In this document: one piece after another, positions 24,932-34,479 of the stretch
Position numbering within the stretch: position 1 is the stretch's first letter
Layout of the letters: each line of letters opens with the position of its first letter
Assembly: GCF_044762745.1 (NCBI RefSeq)
Contig: NZ_JBIWEX010000005.1
Span: 62,001 to 126,000 of the forward strand
Length of the DNA: 64,000 bases
Source of the DNA: Psychrobacillus sp044762745
Lineage (GTDB): Bacteria; Bacillota; Bacilli; Bacillales_A; Planococcaceae
Reading direction: 5' to 3'
The notes under the pieces: generated by a model
What the model was told of the DNA's origin: nothing
Database searches by the model: none
Seen by the model: the letters and a program-made list of their open reading frames with translations, nothing else
Made by a program: the position numbers and the translations under genes

Positions 24932-24958
24932 TTAATTTTTTTCACTTTCATCCGATAA
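24932..24958 (+). promoter_or_regulatory. Sigma-D-like promoter of the flagellinolysin pseudogene
   Basis: TTAA, a 15-base spacer and TCCGATAA (24,951-24,958) approximate the sigma-D consensus TAAA-N15-GCCGATAA, 48 bases before the TTG start. Confidence 0.55.
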
Positions 24959-25005
24959 TAATAAAAAATATTGTTTACTTAGTTTATTTATAGAAGGTGA
25001 AAAAC

Positions 25006-26603
25006 TTGAGAATTCGACATAATATCGCTGCACTAAATACAGCTAATAAACTAAACAAACAGCGCGAAATAAACTCTTAAAATCAATCGTACTGGCGATG
25101 ATGCCGCAGGACTTGCTATTTCGAGAAGATGCGTGGTCAAATTAGCGGATTAAATATGGCTGGAAAGAATATACAAAATGGGATTTCACTTATTCAAACA
25201 GAGGAAGGTGCTATGAATGAAATTCATTCTCTTTTACAACGTGGACGTGAATTATCCGTACAAGCTTCAAATGATACGAATACAAATGAGGATCGAATCC
25301 AACTACAATCCGAAGTTAACCAAATAATATATGAGATTAATGGTATTTCCAATCGTACAGAATTTAATACATTAAAAGTGTTAATAGGTGGGGGTACGCT
25401 TGGTTCCGGAGTTGCAGTACCAACTAAATATACAATTGAGGAGACTGCCGAAAAACTTTTCAATTATATGCTAGAAAATGCTGAGCAAGTGGTACTCCAA
25501 GGATATGGACTCGCTACTCCATCCATACAAGATGTAACTTTTCAATTTACATACGATGGACAAGGAGGACGAGTTGCTTGGGTTACCGGTAGCACAAATG
25601 GAATTGATGTAGGCTTATCCCTTACTATTGACCAAGATGACTTAAAAAATGATTTATGGATTTCTCAAGATCGGATCATTGCACATGAAATGGTCCATGC
25701 AGCTATGTTTACACCTCAAATCGGCTTTGGAAATGGTGTTCCCAGTTGGTTTATGGAAGGAACTGCAGAGTATTTAGCCGGTGGAGATGAAAGACTTCAA
25801 TCTAGTTTAAGTAGACTTGGTAATCCTCAGAATGTGGTAAATCAATTACATTCTAGTGGTTCTGATTTCTATTCCGCCAGCTATGCCGCTACAAAATATT
25901 TAGATAAGACGCTTGCCGATAATGGTACCAATATGAAATCTTTAATGACAGATCTTCAAAGTACAAAAAATTTAAACCAATCATTGAAAATGTTACAGGA
26001 AATAGTATAGATCTCGCATCCTTTGAAGCTGATTTCCGCTTGAACGGGTCTAGTTTCATCAATTCAATGACATTAGGTCTAGCAGGTCAAGGTAGTATTT
26101 TAGGTAGTAGTATCAATTCAATCCTTGCTAACAATGCAAATGAAATTAATGACTCTACTAATCTACTTTTTAACTATTTGTATAATGAAGAGGTTGACTA
26201 CTTCGATGGTGAAGTAATTATACAGGTTAGCGCAAATAGTAACCAAAATGTAAAACTGAATTTATCTCATTACAGCAGATTCGCTCGGTGTCGTGTCGGT
26301 TCAGTAAATATAACATCTAATATGAATGCTAACTCTGCCATTTCTTCATTTGATAATGGGATTAAAACCCTTTCAACAGAACGTTCCAAACTAGGAGCAA
26401 TACAAAATCAATTAGAGCATGCATATGAGATGACCATGAATACCTCTGAAAATCTCCGAGCTGCAGAGTCAATAATTCGTGATACAGACATGGCTAAAGA
26501 GATGATGGAATTCACCAAATCCAATATTCTTATGCAGGCCGCACAATCTATGCTTTTACAAGCAAATCAACAGCCACAGGGAGTATTACAGTTATTAGCA
26601 TAA
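25006..26603 (+). pseudogene. Flagellinolysin (flagellin with zinc metallopeptidase insert), inactivated
   Basis: Begins TTG with RIRHNIAALNTANKLN behind AAGGTG and ends AQSMLLQANQQPQGVLQLLA, so both flagellin ends are present. Between them is a peptidase domain with the zinc motif IIAHEMVHAAMF (HExxH) and a downstream FMEGTAEYLAGG that could supply the third ligand. This architecture is known as flagellinolysin, a protease built into the filament. Three lesions break it: a deletion with a TAA at 25,078 in the first helix, a one-base loss near 25,126 (LAIS|EKMRG) and a one-base loss near 25,993. Restoring them gives one frame of about 530 residues. Its terminator is split by an IS element. 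Confidence 0.85.
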
Positions 26604-26604
26604 T

Positions 26605-26618
26605 AAAACACCGACTTT
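26605..26618 (+). terminator. Left arm of the flagellinolysin terminator, split by IS3-family copy 1
   Basis: AAAACACCGACTTT here is the exact complement of AAAGTCGGTGTTTT at 27,925-27,938. The intact hairpin had a 14-bp stem and a ten-base loop; the element now separates the arms by 1.3 kb. Confidence 0.8.
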
Positions 26619-26718
26619 CATTGAGGAGAAATGGACTAACCTAAAATAGTGAGACAATATAAAACACCTTCGGTAATGGTACACTTAAAACAAGTACTTA
26701 AATCGGAGGTGTTTTTGC

Positions 26719-27036
26719 ATGGGCAAAAACGTGTATACAAGTGAGATTAAATGGGCAGTCGTGAAAGAAAAAATGATTGGTCAGTTAACGATGAAAGAAA
26801 TTATGGAGAAATACGGAATTAAGAATAAATCTCAAATTGAAACATGGATGAGATAGTATAGAGCGAATGAAATTCATCGTTTTGACCAACCGATTGGGAA
26901 ACAATATACGTTTGGGCATGGACCTGATTTTAAGAGTGAAGAAGAGAAGAAAGATACGCAGATGAACCATTTACAAATGGAGAATGAGATTCTAAAAAAG
27001 TATTTGGAAATGGTAAAGGAGTTGAAAAACAAGTAG
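26719..27036 (+). pseudogene. IS3-family OrfA with nonsense codon
   Basis: 105 codons encoding the helix-turn-helix DNA-binding protein OrfA. A TGG codon intact in copy 2 is TAG here (26,854-26,856), truncating it after 45 residues. The frameshift signal AAAAAAG, which in IS3 elements makes the OrfAB fusion, lies at 26,994-27,000. Confidence 0.85.
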
Positions 27037-27047
27037 TTCTCCAAATC

Positions 27048-27883
27048 GTGGATAAATTTCGGAAAAAGTATACAGTAAGTGCCATTTTATCAGCTTTGGA
27101 AGTACCCCGTTCTAACTTTTATCGTTGGTTAGCTGAAGGTGTTGAGAAGGTTCTAACTTTAGCAGAAGAAGCAATCATCGACCTATGTAAGAAAACGAAA
27201 TACCGCAATGGTCATCGTAAAATAAAGGCGTTATTGAAAAGAGATTATGGAATTAAATTAGACCGGAATACCGTTCAGAAAACCATGCAAAAGTTTCATC
27301 TTCAATGCAAAGTAAAGCAAAAAAGAAAATGGACATCTCAAGGTGAGTCAGTAGTAATTGCCCCTAATGTATTGATCGTAACTTTACAGCTAGTAAACCG
27401 AACGAAAAGTGGGTAACAGATATTACATATATTCAATATGGTAGTGTCACTTTATATCTTTCGACGATTATGGATTTGTATAACAATGAAATTGTCACTT
27501 ATAAGCTTTATAACCATCAACAGACTCCCTTAGTCATGGATACGTTGCGTGATGCGTTAATAGCTCGCGGGAATCCCCAAGGAGTAATTGTCCATTCTGA
27601 TCAAGGAAGTGTCTATACATCGTATGCGTATCAAGATGCCTTAAAGGGAAATCATTTAGTTCGTAGTATGTCCAGACGTGGAAACTGTTGGGATAATGCG
27701 GTTATTGAATCCTTTCATTCTAGTTTAAAAGCAGAAGAATTTGATTTAACCAAGTTTAATTCATTAAGCAACGTCAGTGTTGTGCAAAGAATTCATGAGT
27801 ATATTCGTCATTACAATGGAGAGCGTATCCAAGAAAAATTAGGCTACCTAACGCCAAAAGAATTTGGCATTGCGGCAGCCTAA
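27048..27883 (+). pseudogene. IS3-family OrfB transposase, frameshifted
   Basis: DDE (rve) integrase. HTH_21-type N-terminal part up to about 27,375, then NEKWVTDITY, HSDQGSVYTS and the final catalytic Glu region in NAVIESFHSSLKAE one frame away. The shift at GTATTGATCG equals a one-base loss (TTGAATCG expected). The identical lesion is in copy 2, so it predates the spread of one of them. Confidence 0.85.
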
Positions 27884-27938
27884 ATAGGTGTTTTATATGT
27901 GTCTCATATCGCTAGGTCAGTTCAAAAGTCGGTGTTTT

Positions 27939-28298
27939 TCATTTCTTATTGTCAAAATACATACCATCCATCGTTTGGGTTGCAGCATAAGGATTCGTAT
28001 AGGAACTCTCATGTCGTTTCTTCTGTTGAAGTGACTTAATATCGGTTTTTATTAAAGTCATAACTTTTTCTAATTCTTTTATTATACCTTGATCCAACTT
28101 TAAAAGAGTTTCATATAAATCATATTCCTTTAAACTCAATGGTGACTTAACATTTATTTCTTCGATACATTGTTCTCTAACATCTAATAGTATATTTATT
28201 TGTTCAATAAATTCATCTCGCTTATCTTCTGTCGGGGTATTGATCAGATGGTTATAAAGTTTTTCAGAAGCAGTGAGGAAGTTCTCTACTTCTCCCAT
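27939..28298 (-). CDS. fliT: FliT-like flagellar chaperone
   Basis: 119 residues, mostly helical and acidic, with the small-chaperone look of FliT. Starts at ATG 28,298, overlapping the fliS stop by one base, and is last in flaG-fliD-fliS-fliT, the order known in B. subtilis. FliT binds the cap protein FliD before export. The C-terminal 30 residues are less typical. Its end lies 14 bases from the inserted IS copy 1. Confidence 0.75.
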   Translation of the reverse strand: MGEVENFLTASEKLYNHLINTPTEDKRDEFIEQINILLDVREQCIEEINVKSPLSLKEYDLYETLLKLDQGIIKELEKVMTLIKTDIKSLQQKKRHESSYTNPYAATQTMDGMYFDNKK

Positions 28299-28696
28299 TA
28301 TGCTTGATCTCCAGTGAATTGCTTTTGGCGATTAAGCTGAATGACTTGTTTCCATGTATCTCGAAATTCAAGCGCGTAGCTTTCTACTTCTTCAATGATT
28401 TTTACATCGTTTTGTATATTAGCTTCTATTAGACGATGATTCATATACTCATACATTTGCATCATAGATTTAGAAATTTCAATATTCATGTTAAGTGTGA
28501 CCATAAGTTCTTGAATAATTTTCTGGGCCTTTTGTAGATTAACGTTCTTTTCTTGAATGTTTTTATCGGTGATCGCGATTTTTGCTTTTCCTAAAAATTT
28601 CAAACATCCATTATAAAGCATTAACGTTAATTCCCCAGGCGATGCTGTACTCACACTATTATTTTTATATGCTTGGTGGACCGATTGTGCTGACAA
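28298..28696 (-). CDS. fliS: Flagellin export chaperone FliS
   Basis: 132 residues, normal length. YKNNSVSTASPGELTLMLYNGCLKF near the N-terminus is the conserved FliS segment; the rest is a helical bundle that clamps the flagellin C-terminus and stops premature polymerisation in the cytosol. AAGGAG precedes ATG. Between fliD and fliT. Confidence 0.93.
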   Translation of the reverse strand: MSAQSVHQAYKNNSVSTASPGELTLMLYNGCLKFLGKAKIAITDKNIQEKNVNLQKAQKIIQELMVTLNMNIEISKSMMQMYEYMNHRLIEANIQNDVKIIEEVESYALEFRDTWKQVIQLNRQKQFTGDQA

Positions 28697-28739
28697 TCTG
28701 ATACAACTCCTTCTTTATTAAATCCAAATAAACTAATCA

Positions 28740-30269
28740 TTAACCGCCATTAAATTGTCCCATTAAGAATGAGGACTGCTGGTTAGCTTGAGAGATTGCT
28801 TTTTCCATGGCAGTAAATTGTCTCCAATAGCGAGATTCTATATCCTCTAGACGTCGTTGGAAATTGGTTATACGATTATTCATATCTATTAAACTTTTAC
28901 CAATTGTATATTGTTGATCAGTAAAAGTCGCTTTTCCGGCTTTCTTTTCAATTTTTCCAGTAAAATCTTTGATAGAATCACGAAGTCTTTGTACTATACC
29001 ACGAGTGTCTTCCCCAGTGGTTTTAGTTCCCGAATTAGTTAACGTTTTTACGACTTGATCTGGATTTTCAGTTAAAGCTTTTTTCAATTTATCTTCATCA
29101 ATTACTAATTTACCACCATCTGAATAAATGCTGGATGTAGTAATCCCCATTTCAGCTAATGTGTCAATGATGTTAGCTCCGTTACCGACTTTGCCATAAA
29201 TAGCATTCCGCATATGCCCAAGGCCACTACTAATAATCGCATCATTTTTCAGCAGACCACTTTTCGCTTTTTCATCCCAAAGTTCTTGCTCTTTTTCAGA
29301 CATATCTTTACGCTGTTCATCTGTTAAAGGGGGAAAATCTCGGTATTTCTTTTCTTTTAACGAATCATTCATACCAGAGATTAGTTCGTTATATTTTTCA
29401 ACGAATTCTTTTACTTTGTCCACCATCGAATCGATGTCTGTATCTGCTTTTAATTGAACAGGTGCAACGGTATTGCTATTGCTATCTATATTAAATGTTG
29501 ATTTAAGTGTAACACTGTATCCTGAAATTGCGAAAGTATTGGAAGGACGTTCTGTTTCAAGCCCATTTACACTAAATTTTGCATTTTGACCAGCAGTTAA
29601 GTTATTGAAATTAACCCCCAGTTTTGCAAACACACCATTTGTATCCTCTGTAACTTGAATTTCTGCACCATCTTTGTTATCACCTGTGTTTTTAGCAGTG
29701 ATAGAAATCTTACCGCCTTCAAATAAAGCTGTAACACCTGCATTACTACTATTAATTCGAGATACTACTTGGTCAATCGTATCAGTCGATTTGATATCAA
29801 TTTTTACAGCATCCGACATAGTACCGTCAGCTTTAATAGATTTCAGTGAAATAGAAGTATCAGCAGCTATTCCAAGTTCACTCATTTTCGAACTACCCGT
29901 GGCAGTAGTATTAGCTGTTGTTTTAACTTCACTACCAACAGCTCTTGCAGCAGTAGCCAATTGTGTAACTTTTTCAATAGATAAAGTACCTGTCGCGCTT
30001 GAGTTTGCAGTAGCACTCAGTAAATCTGAATTGGTATTTGATACTGTCTTTTTATTAAAATTACTAGACAAAGAAAAATTATTAAATAAGTAATCATCAA
30101 AAGTTTTTAACTTCGTATTCACCGAACGAAATGCATCGCGCTGCCATTCGTATGTTGTTTTCTTTGCTGTTAATTTATCAAGCGGAATTCGCTCAGCTTT
30201 CATCAAATCTGCAACGATGGAATCGATATCCATACCAGATGCCAATCCACCTACTCTTAATCCTGCCAT
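28740..30269 (-). CDS. fliD: Flagellar filament cap protein FliD (HAP2)
   Basis: 509 residues. The N-terminal D0 segment (GLASGMDIDSIVADLMKAER) and C-terminal helix (FTAMEKAISQANQQSSFLMGQ) are characteristic of FliD; the centre is the variable cap domain, rich in Thr/Ser/Asn. FliD sits at the filament tip and guides flagellin insertion. AGGAGG precedes ATG 30,269. Follows flaG by 12 bases. Confidence 0.95.
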   Translation of the reverse strand: MAGLRVGGLASGMDIDSIVADLMKAERIPLDKLTAKKTTYEWQRDAFRSVNTKLKTFDDYLFNNFSLSSNFNKKTVSNTNSDLLSATANSSATGTLSIEKVTQLATAARAVGSEVKTTANTTATGSSKMSELGIAADTSISLKSIKADGTMSDAVKIDIKSTDTIDQVVSRINSSNAGVTALFEGGKISITAKNTGDNKDGAEIQVTEDTNGVFAKLGVNFNNLTAGQNAKFSVNGLETERPSNTFAISGYSVTLKSTFNIDSNSNTVAPVQLKADTDIDSMVDKVKEFVEKYNELISGMNDSLKEKKYRDFPPLTDEQRKDMSEKEQELWDEKAKSGLLKNDAIISSGLGHMRNAIYGKVGNGANIIDTLAEMGITTSSIYSDGGKLVIDEDKLKKALTENPDQVVKTLTNSGTKTTGEDTRGIVQRLRDSIKDFTGKIEKKAGKATFTDQQYTIGKSLIDMNNRITNFQRRLEDIESRYWRQFTAMEKAISQANQQSSFLMGQFNGG

Positions 30270-30281
30270 CTATATTACCTC

Positions 30282-30671
30282 CTAGATTTTTTCGTCTATA
30301 ATCATTCCTAAAAACTTTTGCATAGTGTAAAAAGCATCTAATAATTTACGTGGCGGTACCTCACGAATAACCTCTTCTGTTTCTGCATCTACAACTTCCA
30401 CATAATAACGCTCCAAACCATCGTGCATGATAAATTTAGAATTTCTATTTTGAACCGTCATAAATTCATTTAAAGCGTCTACTGCTTTTTGTACTTTTTC
30501 TTTAGGAATAGCTTCAGTTATATTTGCTTGTTGTTCAGCTTGCATTATTTGATTTAGAGAATTCTCTGTCATACTTGCGTTTGCTACTTCTTCAACTGCT
30601 TCTTTTCTTGGCTGAGAAGCAACTGCAATATCATTTGATTGTGCCTGAGTCGAAATACGCATCTTAGGCAT
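30282..30671 (-). CDS. flaG: FlaG family protein
   Basis: 129 residues. The C-terminal FlaG domain shows KFIMHDGLERYYVEVVDAET, EVIREVPPRKLLDAF and MQKFLGMIIDEKI. The N-terminal half is polar and variable. FlaG influences filament length in other bacteria. The ATG at 30,662 (MRISTQA) is an alternative with better spacing to GGGGG. First gene of the flaG-fliD-fliS-fliT operon, behind a sigma-D-like promoter. Confidence 0.88.
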   Translation of the reverse strand: MPKMRISTQAQSNDIAVASQPRKEAVEEVANASMTENSLNQIMQAEQQANITEAIPKEKVQKAVDALNEFMTVQNRNSKFIMHDGLERYYVEVVDAETEEVIREVPPRKLLDAFYTMQKFLGMIIDEKI

Positions 30672-30701
30672 CCCCCTATTCTCACAATGTCCTTACTAAC
30701 A

Positions 30702-30727
30702 CTATCGGCATTTTTTTAGAAGTTTTC
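30702..30727 (-). promoter_or_regulatory. Sigma-D-like promoter of flaG-fliDST
   Basis: Minus strand GAAA (30,727-30,724), 14-base spacer and GCCGATAG (30,709-30,702), against consensus TAAA-N15-GCCGATAA. About 30 bases upstream of the flaG start codon. Confidence 0.65.
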
Positions 30728-30736
30728 AGTTTCTAG

Positions 30737-30763
30737 CAAAATTTTCATCTAATCGGTCGATAA
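30737..30763 (+). promoter_or_regulatory. Sigma-D-like promoter of the second flagellin
   Basis: CAAA (30,737-30,740), 15-base spacer, GTCGATAA (30,756-30,763): one mismatch in each element to the sigma-D consensus. Divergent from the flaG promoter. Confidence 0.7.
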
Positions 30764-30803
30764 TAAAAATGTAAGCGAAAATATTCACATGGAGGTGAAT
30801 GAA

Positions 30804-31613
30804 TTGAAAATACAAAACCAGGCATGGATAGCCTTTTCTACGAATCGATATCAAAAAAATGAGTCAGCAATTACAAAAACACTTGAAAAACTTTCTGGTG
30901 GAGACAAGTTAACTCGTGCAGCAGATAATGCAGCCGGATTATCTATTTCAGAAACAATGCGCGGACAAATTCGTGGACTCGCTCGGGCACAGCAAAACAT
31001 GCAGGATGGACTATCCGTTTTAGAAACTACAGATGCGGGTCTCCAACATGTGAGCGGCGTTCTACAACGAGTTCGTGAACTAGCGGTTCAAACTTCAACA
31101 GACACAGTTACAAATGAAGATCGCGAAGCAGCACAAAAAGAATTAGATCAGTTATTACAATCCATCGATGACACAGCGGATAAAATGGAATTTAACACGC
31201 AAAATGTTCTAGGTGACGTGCGACCACTATACATACATGTAGGAGCAAACGCTGGACAAACGCTTCGAATCGATACTGTTAATGTGAGCACTGCCTCTCT
31301 AGGAATTGAGATTGCTAAACTATCCACTAGAGAAGAAGCCGAAGACCTTATTACAAAGGTAGATAATGCCCAATTAATTATCTCCAAACATTTAGCAAAT
31401 ACCGGTTCCGATTATGAAGCATTATCACACCATAAAGATAATGTTTCTAATATTGAAATTAGCCTTCAAAAATCAGAATCCCTTATTCGTGATCCTGATA
31501 TGGCGGTTGAAATGATGGAGTTTGTGAAGCAAGGTATTCGTCAGAAAGGTGATGAGTTGCTGATAAAGCAGACGAATCAGAATGTTAGTGATGTACTGAA
31601 GTTGTTTCAGTAA
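30804..31613 (+). CDS. Divergent short flagellin
   Basis: 269 residues from TTG 30,804, behind GGAGGTG; the ATG at 30,789 overlaps that site. D0/D1 flagellin segments are clear (LEKLSGGDKLTRAADNAAGLSISETMRGQIRGL and SESLIRDPDMAVEMMEF), with a minimal middle. It departs from hag at both ends: IQNQAWIAFSTNRYQ for the usual INHNIAALNT, and VSDVLKLFQ for QPQGVLQLL. It may be a minor or specialised filament protein. Its terminator is interrupted by IS copy 2. Confidence 0.85.
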   Translation: MKIQNQAWIAFSTNRYQKNESAITKTLEKLSGGDKLTRAADNAAGLSISETMRGQIRGLARAQQNMQDGLSVLETTDAGLQHVSGVLQRVRELAVQTSTDTVTNEDREAAQKELDQLLQSIDDTADKMEFNTQNVLGDVRPLYIHVGANAGQTLRIDTVNVSTASLGIEIAKLSTREEAEDLITKVDNAQLIISKHLANTGSDYEALSHHKDNVSNIEISLQKSESLIRDPDMAVEMMEFVKQGIRQKGDELLIKQTNQNVSDVLKLFQ

Positions 31614-31618
31614 TATAT

Positions 31619-31629
31619 AAAACACCAGT
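31619..31629 (+). terminator. Left arm of the second-flagellin terminator, split by IS3-family copy 2
   Basis: AAAACACCAGT pairs with ACTGGTGTTTT at 35,167-35,177, with ACTAA and TTAGT as an inner stem. The element now separates the two halves by 3.5 kb. Confidence 0.8.
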
Positions 31630-31733
31630 TTACTAAAAGGCCTTAGTGGACTAACCTAAAATAGTGAGACAATATAAAACACCTTCGGTAATGGTACACT
31701 TAAAACAAGTACTTAAATCGGAGGTGTTTTTGC

Positions 31734-32051
31734 ATGGGCAAAAACGTGTATACAAGTGAGATTAAATGGGCAGTCGTGAAAGAAAAAATGATTGGTCAGT
31801 TAACGACGAAAGAAATTATGGAGAAATACGGAATTAAGAATAAATCTCAAATTGAAACATGGATGAGATGGTATAGAGCGAATGAAATTCATCGTTTTGA
31901 CCAACCGATTGGGAAACAATATACGTTTGGGCATGGACCTGATTTTAAGAGTGAAGAAGAGAAGAAAGATATGCAGATGAACCATTTACAAATGGAGAAT
32001 GAGATTCTAAAAAAGTATTTGGAAATGGTAAAGGAGTTGAAAAACAAGTAG
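31734..32051 (+). CDS. IS3-family OrfA, intact
   Basis: 105 residues: N-terminal helix-turn-helix (WAVVKEKMIGQLTTKEIMEKYG) and C-terminal leucine-zipper-like helix (MNHLQMENEILKKYLEMV) through which OrfA and OrfAB associate. Intact, unlike copy 1. The slippery AAAAAAG near its end would allow a -1 shift into orfB. Confidence 0.88.
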   Translation: MGKNVYTSEIKWAVVKEKMIGQLTTKEIMEKYGIKNKSQIETWMRWYRANEIHRFDQPIGKQYTFGHGPDFKSEEEKKDMQMNHLQMENEILKKYLEMVKELKNK

Positions 32052-32461
32052 TTCTCCAAATCGTGGATAAATTTCGGAAAAAGTATACAGTAAGTGCCAT
32101 TTTATCAGCTTTGGAAGTACCCCGTTCTAACTTTTATCGTTGGTTAGCTGAAGGTGTTGAGAAGGTTCTAACTTTAGCAGAAGAAGCAATCATCGACCTA
32201 TGTAAGAAAACGAAATACCGCAATGGTCATCGTAAAATAAAGGCGTTATTGAAAAGAGATTATGGAATTAAATTAGACCGGAATACCGTTCAGAAAACCA
32301 TGCAAAAGTTTCATCTTCAATGCTGTAAACGCTAAACTAGAGTTAACAGTTTTCCACAACTAGAAATCAACAGAATTCCACAAATAAGATTAAACAGTTC
32401 CCCAATAATCTATTCACTTTCAATATACTAATAGTAGTCTATTGCAGGTGAGGAATTAGGA

Positions 32462-33703
32462 GTGAACAGATTCATGAATTATGTCGAAATCCATCGATTA
32501 TATAATGAGGGATTCTCAAAAAGTGCAATTGCTAAAAAATTAAAAGTATCACGGAATATGGTTATTGATTATTTGAATATGACAACGGAAGAATTTGAAG
32601 AGCTTCTTAGTTCTTTACGAACTAGAGAGAAGAAATTAGATCGATTTCAAGATCAAATACTTGAATGGTTACGTGAACATCCTGATTTATCAGCGGCACA
32701 AATTTATGATTGGTTGGAGGAAAAATTCAACTTTAAAGAGGTTGCAGAAAATACAGTTCGTAATTACCTGAATGAAATGAGGGATCGCTATCAAATTCCA
32801 AAAGTAATAACTCAACGTACATATGCTACTGTGCCAGAGCTTCCAATGGGGAAACAAGCTCAAGTCGACTTTGGTCAAACCATTGTGAAGAATATAGATG
32901 GTCAAAATAAGCGGCTATACTTCATTGCTGTTATACTTTCACATTCAAGGTTTAAATATGTAGAGTGGTTAGAACGCCCATTTCGGACAGCAGATGTTAT
33001 ACGAATGCATGAGAACGCATTTCATTATTTTGAGGGAATGCCCGAAGAAATCGTTTATGACCAAGATGCTTTACTGGCGGTAAGTGAGAATGCAGGTGAT
33101 CTGATCCTCGTATCTAGTATAACAAGAAGTATTCAAAAGGACAACGTCATACGTTACAACGGAAATCGTTATAGTGTACCAAAAGGTACATTCAGATCAG
33201 ACGCACCAAATATAGCATACGTTCAAGAGGATGAGGGATGGTTAATCATTCGATTGAAGCAAACTGGCTCCATATTAGCAAAACATAGAATTTCGAGTGA
33301 AAGAGGTCTGGTTATTTCCGACCCTGTTCATCGAGAGACAAGTACATCAAAACGAGAATTATTAATCCAACAGCTCGAGGATGTATTTCTGGAAAGGGAA
33401 AATATTCAGTGGTTAATAGAAGCATTAAAGGAGCGATACCCTCGCCATTTAAATGACCAATTAAAAGTACTTCTACAAACGATAAAGACTTATCCGAATC
33501 ATTGTGAACAGGCACTAAAAGAAATAAGAAAGCTTAAAATGACAAGTGCAAATGATTTTCGCGATATTGCACATTCACTGTCAATACGAAGTCAAAAAGA
33601 CTCCCCAGCAGCGATCCAACCGAATCCAAAATACAGAGATTTGATTGCGCCAGAACGATCCCAAGATATTTATTTAAAAATCTTATCTGGAGGGAGAAGT
33701 TAA
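32462..33703 (+). CDS. istA: IS21-family transposase IstA with internal deletion
   Basis: 413 residues. N-terminal helix-turn-helix (GFSKSAIAKKLKVSRNMV) and the start of the integrase core (QAQVDFGQ, first Asp; EEIVYDQDALLAVSENAGD, second Asp). After GDLILVSS the protein jumps to ITRSIQKDNVIRYNGNRYSVP, which in full-length relatives lies roughly 100 residues later. The missing part should hold the third catalytic acid (KGKVE-type motif). The frame is kept, but the enzyme is probably inactive. Confidence 0.85.
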   Translation: MNRFMNYVEIHRLYNEGFSKSAIAKKLKVSRNMVIDYLNMTTEEFEELLSSLRTREKKLDRFQDQILEWLREHPDLSAAQIYDWLEEKFNFKEVAENTVRNYLNEMRDRYQIPKVITQRTYATVPELPMGKQAQVDFGQTIVKNIDGQNKRLYFIAVILSHSRFKYVEWLERPFRTADVIRMHENAFHYFEGMPEEIVYDQDALLAVSENAGDLILVSSITRSIQKDNVIRYNGNRYSVPKGTFRSDAPNIAYVQEDEGWLIIRLKQTGSILAKHRISSERGLVISDPVHRETSTSKRELLIQQLEDVFLERENIQWLIEALKERYPRHLNDQLKVLLQTIKTYPNHCEQALKEIRKLKMTSANDFRDIAHSLSIRSQKDSPAAIQPNPKYRDLIAPERSQDIYLKILSGGRS

Positions 33704-33705
33704 TT

Positions 33706-34479
33706 ATGACACATCCATTTGAAATCCTACAAGACAAATGTCGAGCCTTACGTCTCGCTGAGACGGCCAAAGAATTACCAAACTTAATGCGAGAAGCCGA
33801 AGCCAAAAACTGGACTTACCATGAATTCATTCATGAAATTTTAAGCTACGAAATGAGTTGTAGGGAGCAAAAGAACAACGAAAGATTGATGAAATGGGCT
33901 GAGTTTCCTGAGAAGCTGACATTTGAAGAATATGATTTGAAAGAACAATCGGCAATTGGAGAAAAGCAACTCAATGTATTGAAAGAGTTGAATTGGATTG
34001 AGGAGTATTTCACTTTAATAATGATGGGCCCGACGGGCGCGGGTAAAACGCATCTGTCAATAGCCTTAGGAATACATGCGGTAGAAAAAGGATATCAAGT
34101 ATCCTTCATCTCCATGAGCCAGCTCATGTATATCTTAAAAACAAAAGAATATACCAGTAAGTCAAAGACACGTTATAAGCGTATCGCCACATCTGATTTA
34201 ATTATTATAGATGATGTGATGTACATGGCGTATGAAGCTCAGGAAGCTAACTTATTCTTTCAGTTTATCTATGATTTATACGATAAAGCAGCATTTATTT
34301 TAACTTCAAATAAAGGACCAGGAGAGTGGGAAAAGTTTTTAGGAGACCCCACTCTCACAACCGCAATATTAGATCGATTACTCCATCGTAGTGAAATTAT
34401 CACCTTTGATAAGGAGGCTGATAGTATTCGAATGAAATATAGAAAGGCTTTGTTTCAAAATCTAACTGTTGAATCTTAA
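33706..34479 (+). CDS. istB: IS21-family ATPase helper IstB
   Basis: 257 residues. Walker A MGPTGAGKTHLSIAL and Walker B LIIIDDVMYM, followed by a sensor region (FILTSNKGPGEW); an AAA+ ATPase related to DnaA/DnaC that helps IstA capture targets. Normal length. Two bases behind istA, with GGAGGGAGAAG as ribosome-binding site. Confidence 0.92.
   Translation: MTHPFEILQDKCRALRLAETAKELPNLMREAEAKNWTYHEFIHEILSYEMSCREQKNNERLMKWAEFPEKLTFEEYDLKEQSAIGEKQLNVLKELNWIEEYFTLIMMGPTGAGKTHLSIALGIHAVEKGYQVSFISMSQLMYILKTKEYTSKSKTRYKRIATSDLIIIDDVMYMAYEAQEANLFFQFIYDLYDKAAFILTSNKGPGEWEKFLGDPTLTTAILDRLLHRSEIITFDKEADSIRMKYRKALFQNLTVES

Larger units (their letters stand above)
26632..27924 (+). mobile_element. IS3-family (IS150-like) element, copy 1
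   Basis: About 1.29 kb. Left end TGGACTAACCTA and right end (complement) TGAACTGACCTA are imperfect inverted repeats that continue to TATAAAACACC. AAA on both sides is a likely 3-bp target duplication. It carries overlapping orfA and orfB, both damaged. It is inserted at the loop edge of the flagellinolysin terminator and is nearly identical to copy 2. Confidence 0.9.

Noticed and set aside
20507..26603. Prophage remnant
   Set aside because: The NlpC/P60 hydrolase and relics raised it, but no integrase, portal, terminase, capsid or tail genes occur anywhere in the window.
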